Source: Xylaria sp. FL1777
Lineage: Eukaryota; Ascomycota; Sordariomycetes; Xylariales; Xylariaceae
DNA length: 64,000 nt
Assembly: GCA_022578965.1 (NCBI GenBank)
Contig: MU400528.1
Span: forward strand, 248,001 to 312,000
Direction of reading: 5' to 3'
The number at the start of each line of letters is the position of its first letter. Within the stretch, counting starts at the first letter, position 1. The position numbers were made by a program, and so were the translations under genes. Shown in pieces: positions 45,010 to 55,235 of the stretch. The notes under the pieces were generated by a model. It did no database searches. It was given only the letters and a program-made list of their open reading frames with translations, and was not told the origin of the DNA.

Positions 45010-46194
45010 CTTGATTCTTAGCAGCGCTGTTTGTGTACTAAAGGGGGTTCTTCACAGCGAAATTTTTCAAACACGGATTCGAACACTTAGGGAGCAATAG
45101 GCGATTAATTAATATTCAGTTTAGACTTCCTAGACCTACAACGCTTGAAGATTGAGGCGTAGATATAGGCTTCATTTAAGGTTTCCCCCTTTCACACTCA
45201 CTTACAACAGTCAGCACGTAGCCATTGTTGACTATACAAGGTTATTGTTCTGTGAACGAAAACAAAGAGAGTGTTAAATCGGTTGAAACTTTATCTAATT
45301 CGTCAGAACTAATTGCTTCTTTGTATTGCCTTGTTATTGTTGGGCTTATGGAGTTTTCTTAGCGTCCTACTCTAAATGTCTACTTACTATGAGGATGGAG
45401 AAAGATTTTCAATCGATGTTGATTTGGTCGGCTATCGTGTACTTTTACCTCTCCTGCTCGATAATATTCTAGATTTATCCCTACATTTGAAAGTGGTCTG
45501 TGGACTTTGTGACATTCAGGATTCACCTCAAGAATACTTGCGACAAATCTTACGACATAGGGTTTACTTAGAGCAACTTCATCAAAGATAAAGCATATTC
45601 GTGTGAGCTAAAAACTTTCAGATTAGTTTTAAAGTCTGAAATGCTAGTATGCTGAGCTAATAAACAGGCGGTTAACTGTGATACTAATGAGTCGTGTTTA
45701 CGTCCACAGGCCTTGCGCCCTAAGAGATACTGGAGGTCAGGTGAACAGATTGACCTGACAGATTTCTATCGAGCTGCATCGCCTGTTGGGATTGAAATAG
45801 TTGACCGCTCAATTACCTAGGAAGACTATCATGTGCGCCTTGACACGGGGTTCATCGATCTCCTTAATCGAGTTAGACACCATGATGCATTAATACCCAC
45901 GTTCCGTATGCGTCGGCATAGATCAGCGGGTCTTCTCCTGCTCTCAGTACTAGATTTACATGGCATACATACCTATCTATACACTTTTTCTATATAATTC
46001 GAGCTTCGGAACCTCAATCCATTGATATCGTGAGACCAATTTCTATTCTCCAATGAAGGTGTTCCACTGATATCATCATCTCGTGCAACAACTGGCCGAA
46101 CTAGCACGAAGCCGCAGGACCCACGAAGCCTACTTAAACGCCAAGAGAATCGCGCTGACTTCGTATGAAACGAGTGCCCAACTACACAGCAGTT
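45010..46194. other. Intergenic region with a possible coding relic
   Basis: 1.2 kb, AT-rich at first. A 71-codon plus-strand frame at 45376-45591 is unsupported. From 45710 the sequence again looks coding (listed separately) but carries an in-frame stop. The last 200 bases precede the start at 46195. Confidence 0.4.
45710..45995 (+). pseudogene. Possible degraded exon of an unknown gene
   Basis: After a good acceptor (branch ACTAATG, then CCACAG at 45704-45709) one frame reads through 36 codons ('ALRPKRYWRSGEQIDLTDFY'...), meets TAG at 45818-45820, and stays open for about 50 codons more ('EDYHVRLDTGFIDLLNRVRHHD'). The amino-acid composition looks protein-like on both sides of the stop. No donor upstream was found with confidence. 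It may be a relic, or the stop may be spliced out. The family is unknown. Confidence 0.25.
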
Positions 46195-47308
46195 ATGGCT
46201 AGCTCCAACGAAGAAATAATCGCGGCCCTGCGCGAGTTCTACTCCACAATAATCCGTCTCCCCTACATCGACGCCGACGCGCTTGTCCTGCCTCCGTCAG
46301 ATGGCTGGTCCGGCGTCAATGCCGACGAGCTCCGAAAGAGGGGTAAAGCGGAGGAGGCCATCGAATTACTACGCCATCTACCCTATCTGCGCAATCCAAG
46401 CCAGTATCGCAAATGGATGCTATCACCCGACACGCTTGCAGTCGCGTACTGCGATGGGGAGGTGTACTCCCCAATTATGGACGAGCTGCAACCTACGCCG
46501 GCTCACTGCATATGGCTCACCGCACATGATTCTCGCGATGGCATCGACCTGCTTCTAGACACTCACACAGGTACGTCCGCAATTACCAGTCTTCACGGCT
46601 GCCATGTGTGAGTTGCACGTGTGTTCATGACGAAGCGGTTCAGGCTCAATCACGGAATGGTCTCTGCTAGGAAGGGGACTCATGGTCGACTATGCAGAAT
46701 ACGAGCAAATGGACAAGGCGGATCGCTGGATGTGCTACCCTACTATGCCTGTAGTAGATTTTTTCAAGCTCTGGCAGACTAGATGGGAGAAGCTCGTGTG
46801 GATACCAGTCCGGAATTCCCGCGGTGGCCCGGCCACTGCTTCGTGGTGGTATCGGGCCGTTCCTGGTTCCGACGAAGAAGAGTATATCCTAGGCTCAGAC
46901 GCTGAGTACGAGCCGGGAAGCGATGAGAGCGACGACTCCAGAAGCATCGATTCAAGTGCTGCGAGCGAAGACGATGAGGATGATGCGGGCGGCAATGGTG
47001 ATGAGAGCGCCTCACAGACAGCTTTATCCGATCGGGAAGTCGATGACGTTCTCGGCGATGCTTTTGGTCAGGAAGGCAAAAAGATGCGCATTCAATTCGT
47101 GTCCGAAACAGAAGAAAAAATAGATGATACGATACCCGACTCTGGACTGGGATCAGAAGCTCAGACATGGAGCAAGACGAATACAGAGCAAGAAGCAGAT
47201 GTAATATTGAGGTTCCCGCTTGAGGTTGCGATCTTGGCACTAATTTATCTACTCTATCTAGACGCTTTACGCAATCTTCCAACGCAACGGCTGGCCAGCT
47301 CATTTTAA
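46195..47308 (+). CDS. Uncharacterised fungal protein with acidic C-terminal region
   Basis: Two exons (46195-46570 and 46644-47308) give 346 residues. The 73-base intron has donor GTACGT and acceptor TTCAG, and restores 'LLLDTHTGSITEWSLLG'. The N-terminal part 'EEIIAALREFYSTIIRLPYIDADALVLPPSDGW' followed by 'ELRKRGKAEEAIELLRHLPYL' is a pattern I recall from many fungal hypothetical proteins. The middle is aromatic and Trp-rich ('FFKLWQTRWEKLVWIPVRN'). A long Asp/Glu/Ser region follows. The last 40 residues are hydrophobic-to-basic, and may instead belong to an unspliced 3' end. An in-frame ATG at 46165 is possible, but 46195 has the better context (purine at -3, G at +4). Function unknown. 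Confidence 0.65.
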
Positions 47309-48086
47309 CCGCGAGAAATGCATGGCCGAGCTTGATGAGTTTCAGCAGAGTCGGCATCGTCGATAGTGCACAATCTCGAACTAGACGAAATGTTGTAGGT
47401 TGTAGTTGGGGGCGGGATGCAAAATACTAAATATTCCAAGATACCTATAACTAGGTAATTGCTAAGAAATATATCCTATTGCTTTTGCTGGCTTCTCTAG
47501 AATCATTGACCGGCCGTCCCAGTGTCAGCGACTACTGACATGGAATTTGATTCCGTCGTTCGCGAGAAACAGCCTCCTCTCACGGCAGTTGGTTGTTCTA
47601 CATACCTATATTCTATACTCGCTAAGTTCCCCGTCAGTCAGTCAATCAGTCGCATATGATTCCTGTCGCTAGCCACTGCGCCCTCTAAGTCCGTCAAGTT
47701 GGCCTAGAATGAAACGAGAGAGCTGCTTCTTCGGCTACGTCAGCAAGGTGACTACTCACATCATTCATAGGTGGTTATCCCCAGCAACCCTCCGTAAATC
47801 TCCAGCCTATCCTTAACAAAGAAAAAAAAAAAGGCGGGCTGAGTGCTCAAGTCGAAAAGTAGATAAGGTTCTTGTTAAACAGGAAGGGAATGCCCATTAC
47901 TGATAAAGCAATCCTCATCTGAGTAAGATATAGCAAAATGATTGTATCCATTACGACTTTGCAAGATGCTAGTTTGTTCCTAGCGCAAGCATTCATCACA
48001 GATGTGGCTTGCCTTTCGAGGGATAATTGAGCTAAAAATGACTACGTCCCCAACATTATACCAGCGTACATGCTAAAAAATTTAAC
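47309..48086. other. Intergenic up to tRNA-Ser
   Basis: 778 bases. AT-rich from 47400. A 14-base A-rich run lies at 47821-47832. No gene seen. Confidence 0.45.
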
Positions 48087-48167
48087 CGACACCTCTGGGA
48101 TTCGAACCCAGGCTCCCGAAGGAACAGGCTTAGCAGGCCTGCGCGTTAACCACTCCGCCAAAGTGCC
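48087..48167 (-). tRNA. tRNA-Ser(GCU)
   Basis: 81 bases that fold as a class II tRNA on the minus strand. The seven-pair acceptor stem (GGCACTT with AGGTGTC) has two G-U pairs. The anticodon stem CAGGC/GCCTG encloses loop CTGCTAA, so the anticodon is GCT and reads AGC/AGU. A long variable arm (TCC-TTCG-GGA) and a T arm CTGGG-TTCGAAT-CCCAG follow. CCA is not encoded, as expected for a nuclear gene. No intron. A T-run appears shortly downstream. Confidence 0.95.
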
Positions 48168-49138
48168 TTGCCGGTTTGCTTGTTGATACATGATGTTGTT
48201 TCATAATATTATCTACCACATCCTGATAGTTTCCGCGAATCCTTTTTCTTGCCAATACTACCTGGGGCTCATGGTATAATGACAACTCCTTCTATCAAAT
48301 TGTTTAATCCGATTTATCCGGATTTTTTTTTTTGCATGTTTCCTGTATAGCTGAAAGAAGAAATGGAGATAAATAGACAGAATATGTCCAAATAGCGAAT
48401 CATTATGAATGAGCTGTCTACCTACCGTCAGTCACCTTGATAGTAGGATTAAATAGGTGTAAACTAGAAAGAATGTTGCTAGCTTAAATAGCCTTTGACT
48501 TCAACTTTGATATACCGCAACAACGTCAAGAGCAATGCATATATCCCTTATCATATAATAACTATACCTACTGAAGTATTCATTTCTGCATAACACATAA
48601 CCTCACGACAAAATGGCTGTCCAGCAGTTCACTAGCAGGGGGCTTACTGAGAATTATGAAACGCAATTGGACCTCGATAATATGAGAAATGTCGTGCTTG
48701 GAACGTTTTGAGCGGGTGGCACATAGCGGAAATGGTCATTCGTCTGCCATGCCGGGAGACGCAGGACAGCCAAGCAAAAATACTACAGATCACAGGCCAA
48801 TAAGTTTGTATAAATATAGCTAAGTCGCCATTCCGGTAACCAGAGGTTTTCGAATAGCTTTGAACTTCATAGGTACCTTACCTAGGTACCTACTGTAGGT
48901 AGCTATATGCAGGGACCTAAGCCACAGACATCCAAGCGTACGCCACAATTCCGACACATCAAGTCAACCAGCTCCAAGGCAACGCGGCCAGACTAACTAC
49001 CTACCTATATATATATTTGGGTAAACTAGCGGTTGCTTCTTGACATGCTTTTGTCTGTGGACACAATAACATCATCGATGAAAACCTGAGAATTCCTGAT
49101 AAATTGTCTCCTTGGATCGTGAGGGCCCGCTGGTGAAG
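48168..49138. promoter_or_regulatory. Upstream region of the dipeptidyl aminopeptidase gene
   Basis: 971 bases with no coding exon. The stretch 48870-48905 (AGGTACCTTACCTAGGTACC type) and 48997-49018 (CTACCTACCTATATATATAT) carry the TAGGTA/ACCTA motif also found upstream of other genes here, and a TATATATA that could be a TATA element about 130 bases before the ATG. Confidence 0.4.
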
Positions 49139-52097
49139 ATGGGTATGTGTAGATGATCATTCTAGCCCTTCATCGTAGTTGACACTAAAGAAACCCGCGT
49201 GGTCTAACTTTCCAGCAGCCTCACCACGCCCTTCGCACGATTCTCTCTCCTCTGTTTCGACGACGAGCCTTGTCTTCGAACGCCTCGGTCAACGAGAGAA
49301 GACCTATCCCAGCAGCGCCAACCACAAGCTCTCCGACTCGGACCATAACGATTCCCTCAATAGCGCCATCGACGACGATGAGCGAGCTGCCTTCCTAGAA
49401 TCGGCCTCCTCCGGCAAGACTCTTGGCATGGACATCAAGCTCAAGCGGATACTTCTCCTTGCGTCCGGTATTCTTGTCGCTGTATGGGTCATTGGGTTGG
49501 CCATATTTATTTCCTCGAAGTCTTACCAACACTCCTCCGAGAAGGAACACGACCCAACCGCTACCGCCTCACGTGGCTCCGGCAAGAGCATAACTCTAGA
49601 TCAGGTCTTGACTGGCTACTGGAGAGCCAACGGCCACCAAATCAGTTGGATTGAAGGGGCCGACGGTGAAGACGGTCTTTTATTGGAGCGAGGGGCATCG
49701 GGCAAGGATTATCTCGTTGTCGAAGATGTCCTGAGTCGGAACAGCGACCATGTTGCAGCCGGTGCTCAGATCACCTCTTCTAGGACGTTGATGCGGCAGG
49801 CCTTATTCAACGCCGGGGGTCGGACCTTAGCACCAGAAGAACTCTGGCCCAGTCCCGATCTGAAAAAGGTCCTCATTGCGACTGGTATTACGAGTATTTG
49901 GAGGTATTCATTTACGGCGACTTACTGGATATTCGATGTTGAAACCCAAACTGCCGAACCTTTGGACCCTAATAATGCAGAACGCAGGGTTCAATTAGCA
50001 CAGTGGAGCCCCAAGAGCGATACCATCTCCTTCACGAGCTCAAACAATCTTTACGTCCGACAACTTCACAGCAAGAAAGTGGTACAAATTACCAAAGATG
50101 GTGGGCCGGAATACTTCTATGGGATTCCAGATTGGGTGTATGAAGAGGAAGTCTTTGGTGAGAACAGCGCCACCTGGTGGTCCAACAATGGAGACTTCAT
50201 GGCCTTCCTACGAACGAACGAGACGCTTGTGCCCGAATACCCCATTCAATTCTTCATCGACAGGCCGAGCGGGGAGCAACCTCCCCCGGGTAAGGAGACA
50301 TACCCGGAAGTTCAACAGCTCAAGTATCCGAAGGCAGGATCCCCGAATCCTTTTGTCGATCTTCTATTCTACGACATGGTTAAAGGCGACACGTTTTCTG
50401 TAGAGATCGAAGGAGGGTTTGATCAAGATGATCTTCTCATCACTGATATTACATGGGCAGGCAATTATGTGCTCATCAAGGAAACAAACCGCGTCAGCGA
50501 CATCATGCGTGTTGTCCTCGTAGACGTCATTGCACGAACAGGCAAGACTGTACGGACCGTTGACGTGGGTGAGATTGATGGAGGTTGGTTCGAGATATCT
50601 CATGACACTACTTACATCCCAGCCGATCCCGAAAACGGAAGACCAGAAGACGGATATCTCGACACTGTCATCCATGAAAACGGCGATCACATTGCATATT
50701 TCAGCCCTTTGGACACGAGTGAGCCGGTTATGCTAACCTCGGGTAACTGGGAGGTTGTAGACGGAGCATCAGCTGTCGATTTGAAAAACAACGTGGCATA
50801 CTTTACTGCCACCAAGGAGTCCTCAATTCAACGGCATATCTATAGTGTCAAATTCGACGGCTCGGATCTCAAAGCCGTCACCGATATTAGTAAGGAAGGC
50901 TATTATAGCGCCTCATTCTCTCGCAAAGCAGGCTACGCTCTTATCACCTATCAAGGACCAAATGTACCTACCCAGAAGGTCATTAGCACTCCAAGCAACC
51001 CAAAACTATTTGAGTATGTCGTCGAAGAGAACAAGGATTTAGCGGATAAGGCAAAGAAGCACGAGCTTCCGCTTCTTGAATACGGAACGATCACCGTTGA
51101 TGATGTTGAGCTAAACTACGTCGAACGGCGTCCACCACATTTCAATCCCAGCAAGCAATATCCTGTTTTGTTCCAACAGTATTCCGGTCCAGGTTCACAG
51201 TCGGTGAATAAAAAATTTGCGGTTGACTATCAGTCTTACGTGGCCGCTAATTTAGGTTATGTCGTAGTGACGGTTGATGGTCGGGGCACAGGCTTTATTG
51301 GGCGCAAAGCGCGGGTCATAGTCCGCAAGAACCTGGGGAAATGGGAAGCCCATGACCAGATCGCAGCGGCTAAGATTTGGGCTGCGAAGTCTTACACTGA
51401 CGAGACGCGAATAGCAATCTGGGGTTGGTCGTATGGTGGATATCAGACCCTCAAGACGCTCGAGCAAGATGCCGGCCAGACATTTAAATATGGCATGGCA
51501 GTGGCCCCTGTTACTAATTGGCGATTCTACGACAGCATTTATACGGAGCGATACATGTTAACACCACAACAGAATAAGGATGGATATGACGCGACGGCTA
51601 TTAGCAATGCATCTGCACTTGCTGGGAACGTCCGCTTTCTTATTATGCATGGCGTCGCCGACGACAATGTCCACATGCAAAACACACTTACTCTGCTTGA
51701 TAAGCTAGACCTAGCAAGCGTCGAGAATTACGATCTGCACATGTTCCCTGACAGCAACCACGGCATATACTTTCACAACGCGAATCGTATTGTATATGAC
51801 AGTAAGTCAATCTCTTTATTACTTTCGATATAGGCATAGATTTGCCAGCTCCCGTGCATTAAAACGATCTGACACCATGCAGAATTAACCAATTGGCTCA
51901 TTAACGCCTTCAATGGCGAGTGGTTGAAAGTTACGAACGCAAAGCCAGGACGTGTCACATCTTCAAGGGAAAAAGAGAAGAGGAGTGGTGTCGAAGAGCT
52001 GAAGGCAGGGGTCGAGGAGATCCGGAGAGGATCAAGCATCAATACAGAAGGCAGTCACATATTTCCGTTAGCAGGGCTATCCAGGGCACAGTTGTGA
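49139..52097 (+). CDS. Dipeptidyl aminopeptidase, S9B type II membrane protease
   Basis: Three exons (49139-49142, 49219-51801, 51883-52097) give 933 residues. The first exon is only ATG plus one base, and the start reads '[20 protein letters not shown]', as in fungal DapB-type proteins. A cytosolic tail of about 78 residues is followed by one transmembrane segment at about 79-101. The luminal part has the DPP-IV beta-propeller and the alpha/beta-hydrolase domain. The catalytic Ser739 is in GWSYGG, Asp816 in 'HGVADDNVH' and His849 in 'DSNHGI', so the triad is complete. Homologues (yeast Ste13 and Dap2) cleave X-Pro or X-Ala dipeptides in the late Golgi or vacuole. After the hydrolase fold there is an extra Ser/Lys/Glu-rich tail of about 50 residues that is not part of the fold. 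I did not decide between Golgi and vacuolar type. Confidence 0.93.
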
Positions 52098-52874
52098 CGA
52101 ACATATGCCACTTACCGGCGTTCAGGTGTTAGTATCCAGTTTTGCATGTTGCCTTTTGATAAAGTATTTTTTGCATACCGTGAGGAGCATTGTTTTGTAG
52201 AGGGCAGGGGTTTAGCCTATAAAGAGACCTTATTCTCTCTTGACTGTATGAAGAATATAATCAATTTAAATGACGAAAAAGTTGCCATTGACTGACCGGT
52301 TCAGGATTCACCTAAAAGCTACTCAGTTAAGCTGTTCCTAGAGCCGGTGCGCTTAGCATGGACTTCGTACTAATAGCAAGATAATGAATGATAGCTATGT
52401 GAACTGCCACTGATTCGCGAAAGGAAGCTACTTATGTCCTAGTGATACGGATGAAGCTCCATGGCGATATCAGCAATATATTGCGAAATTAGTTCCGACG
52501 AAAACCATTCGTCATTGTTGCAATATTTAACAACCGTGGCAGTAATAGGAGTTGGAAGACGAGCACTCTAGCATTTACAACCCTTCCTCTCACACCTCTA
52601 TACGGTAATGTTAAGACTTTGAAAATCCGAATGGGTGTAGCTGACATACTATCCAGACTAGTTTGCCCGCCACATCTGATGCATGCGATCACCAATTGGT
52701 CCCAACCCCTGCACTTAGCATATCCTATGCCAGAATAAGCACCGCTACCTCAGCACAAGCACGCAATTAATACTGTATATAATATTCACAAGCGCGCGCT
52801 CGCAAAAACACCAAGCGGGGTCCAACGCACGCACGCACACCCAAGCCAGCCAGCTAGCTAGCAAGCAAGCAACC
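52098..52874. other. Intergenic, DPAP to ABM-like gene
   Basis: 777 bases. AT-rich, ending in low-complexity tetranucleotide sequence just before the next ATG. No gene seen. Confidence 0.45.
52825..52873. repeat. Low-complexity tetranucleotide leader (GCAC, CAGC, AGCT, AAGC)
   Basis: Consecutive short runs of CGCACGCACGCAC, AGCCAGCCAGC, TAGCTAGC and AAGCAAGCAAG sit directly before the ATG at 52875. They are in the 5' leader and may vary in length between strains. Confidence 0.7.
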
Positions 52875-53570
52875 ATGGCTCCCGTTACAGAAGTCGTCTA
52901 CATAATCCTGATGCCCAACGCGGACTACGGGGCCATCGAGGAATCCGTCAAGATCATGGCCCGCCAGCCGGGCTGCCTGACGGCCCGCGCGTCCCGCCTG
53001 CAGGAGGAGCCCGACAAGGTCCACTGCTTCATCGACTGGGACTCGGTCGACTCGCACCTCGCCTTCGCGCGCAACAAGGAGGTCTACGGGCCCTTCCGCG
53101 CCCTCGTCGGCACCGTCATGGCCGGCTTCGCCCCGCCTTACCACGTCGAGCTGTCGCCCTATCCGCCGACCGTCTTCGACGGCGGCGCGACTCCTCGCCG
53201 TGGGAAGCGCAGCGGCGTGGTGATGATTGGGAAGGCGTGGTTCCCGGGCGGCCCGGCGCTCACGGCCGAGGAGACAGAGGCGGTAACTGCGGCTTTTGGG
53301 ACCTTTGTGAAGGCGTTGAGGGATAGAGGCGTGAAGGGGTTCACGGGGCGGGTTGCGCACGGCTGGTCGTTGGAGGACGGGATCCTGTATCAGGGGCAGG
53401 AGAGCCGCGTTTTCGTGTTCGCTGTGGGATGGGAGTCTATTGAGGCGTATCTGAGGTTTCGGGATTCGGCGCAGTTTAGGGACATCGGTTCTGTCATGAC
53501 TAGTTTGAACAAGCTGGAGGAATTGGAGTACTGTTCTATTAATACTACGGATACGGATACCACTTCGTAG
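52875..53570 (+). CDS. Two-domain ABM-like (dimeric alpha/beta barrel) protein
   Basis: Single exon, 231 residues, ATG in a good context (ACCATGG). Two similar halves (about 1-100 and 115-220) each read as a ferredoxin-like fold: 'VVYIILMPNADYGAIEESVKIMARQPGCL...' with 'VHCFIDWDSVDSHLAFARNKEVY', and 'VVMIGKAWFPGG...' with 'RVFVFAVGWESIEAYLRFRDSAQF'. This matches the antibiotic-biosynthesis-monooxygenase superfamily, whose members act on small aromatic or polyketide substrates or in stress handling. No cofactor site can be named. The gene is more GC-rich than its flanks, chiefly in the 5' half. The final residues are Thr/Asp-rich. Substrate unknown. Confidence 0.8.
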   Translation: MAPVTEVVYIILMPNADYGAIEESVKIMARQPGCLTARASRLQEEPDKVHCFIDWDSVDSHLAFARNKEVYGPFRALVGTVMAGFAPPYHVELSPYPPTVFDGGATPRRGKRSGVVMIGKAWFPGGPALTAEETEAVTAAFGTFVKALRDRGVKGFTGRVAHGWSLEDGILYQGQESRVFVFAVGWESIEAYLRFRDSAQFRDIGSVMTSLNKLEELEYCSINTTDTDTTS

Positions 53571-54452
53571 AGAACGATGAAACGGGTATGCTTTCGTTTG
53601 CTCCGGACTATGCGGTGACTTGTCATCGGGGAGACGGAAGGGGTGGTGCTTCCGTGCTAATCAAATGAATGTCACCGGGATATCTGAGAGTTTTGGCAAG
53701 TAATTGTCATGATATCGTTTAACTACTGGTTAGAACGTTCATTTGTACTAGTCACATATGTGTATAATGTTGCCTTCAAGCTCTCGGCCTAGTATGCAGC
53801 GGCTGATTCCGTTCTAAAGGTGTCCCAGTTCTAATACCCCGTGCCCTATGATATCGAGCCTTTGACTCACATTATTCGAAATTATATGCTAGAGCAACCA
53901 TGTTAACAATATAAGCAAGAAAAGAAAGAAAAAGAAAACCCCATTTGAAAGAAAACATACAACATCAGGGATTCGCTGGTTGTCACCGACCCAACTACTA
54001 ATCTGACGGTTGTAAGACTTCAATTTAAAAGCCAAGCTATCTTCTTTATGCAGTCTTTGTATTAAAAGACCGCTACCTTCATAAAAAGCATATAGAAGCA
54101 AGAGCAAAACATGACTTTAAATGTGAACCAGAATCTAGATACCGTTTGTTGACAAGCCAAACAAGGTCCGCTAAGAGCCAACCACATACAGTTCCTATCT
54201 AGTGCAGAACCCCAGTGGAGATTATATAGCCGTAACTGGATGCCTGTACTAAGTAGTACACACTGTATCGCACTGTCTAGTAGCATTGCCTAGCCAACCT
54301 AATTTATAAATTAGTGTATATTTATATCAACATGCAACGCGCTCCATCGCTCCATCGTCTTCCTCCACTTTTCAACTACCTAGCTAACCCGTTCTACAAT
54401 AGTATATTTCTCATACAAGACGCCTAGTTCCGCTCATCTTTTGATTATCAAC
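53571..54452. other. Intergenic, AT-rich
   Basis: 882 bases, with overlapping weak minus-strand frames at 53889-54286 that lack start context, splice sites or domains. No supported gene. Confidence 0.4.
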
Positions 54453-55235
54453 ATGAGCGTAACACCCCCCGCAGATATGCCAGACTTTGTTGCTTTGGGA
54501 GTCCATGCTAAGGAGCTAGCACTTGGTATTAGCCGATGCGCAAATGTGCCTGCGTTCAATGACCCGAACATCTCAACTAAACTGGATAAACTTGACGAGG
54601 TCACGCGAAATATCGACACTCTAAAACAAGATCTCAGCGAATCTCTCACCACATCTCTCACCGCATCTCTCACCGCATCTCTCACCGAATCTCTCACCGC
54701 AGCTCTCACCGCATCTCTCACCGAGGTTATTACGCGGAATATTAATGCTTTGAGTACTAATATTGCTGCCCGGTAAGCTAATTACTCCCAGTTTGAAATT
54801 AGAAAAAATTAACAGGCAGAACAGTGAGATGAACGGGTTCGCCCGTACACGGAACAGCGGAAACATTCAACCAAACCATCGACTTACGCCTCTTTATTCG
54901 GTTTTCACGAATGCTCCAATTGCAAACTTTCCAAAATCTGTATCTCAGTTTAAAAGGCTTAACAGTGAGATTAACTTTTCTACTATAAAGCTTTATACTA
55001 ATTTTATTTTTAAATAGGGCAAACAGTAATGCAGATCTTGCAAGAGCTTGACGACCCGTTTCGTCTACCGAACTACGGCACTTCCCGGGAGAAGCACCAA
55101 AGGTTGGCCATGCTTGTAGGAGTTCGCCTCTCAGAGGATCCCATCGTGTTGCGTCCTTCTGATGCTGGTGGTAATGATGATGATCATACCGATGATGGCG
55201 ATGATGGCGATGATGCCGGTGTTGCCGATGCTTAA
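54453..55235 (+). CDS. Uncharacterised fungal protein with SLTA tetrapeptide repeats
   Basis: Three exons (54453-54772, 54816-54964, 55018-55235) give 228 residues, with introns of 43 and 53 bases whose phases match. After an N-terminal 'MSVTPPADMPDFVALGVHAKELALGI' comes a helical region 'TKLDKLDEVTRNIDTLKQDL', then seven copies of a four-residue repeat (SLTA/SLTE/ALTA). The C-terminal half has the pattern 'LTPLYSVFTNAPIANFPKSVSQFKRL' and 'MQILQELDDPF', then an acidic Asp-rich tail. I recall this second pattern ('TNAPIxNFPxT') from families of fungal hypothetical proteins. Coiled-coil or fibrous assembly by the repeat is inference. The ATG at 54453 was taken because the upstream in-frame start is a TTG. 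Confidence 0.65.
54641..54724 (+). repeat. Seven 12-base tandem units inside the coding exon
   Basis: Units of ATCTCTCACCGC type, seven in perfect register over 84 bases, encoding SLT(A/T/E). Substitutions are mostly in the last two bases and one in the second base of unit six. In-frame length changes would not break the gene. Confidence 0.9.
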
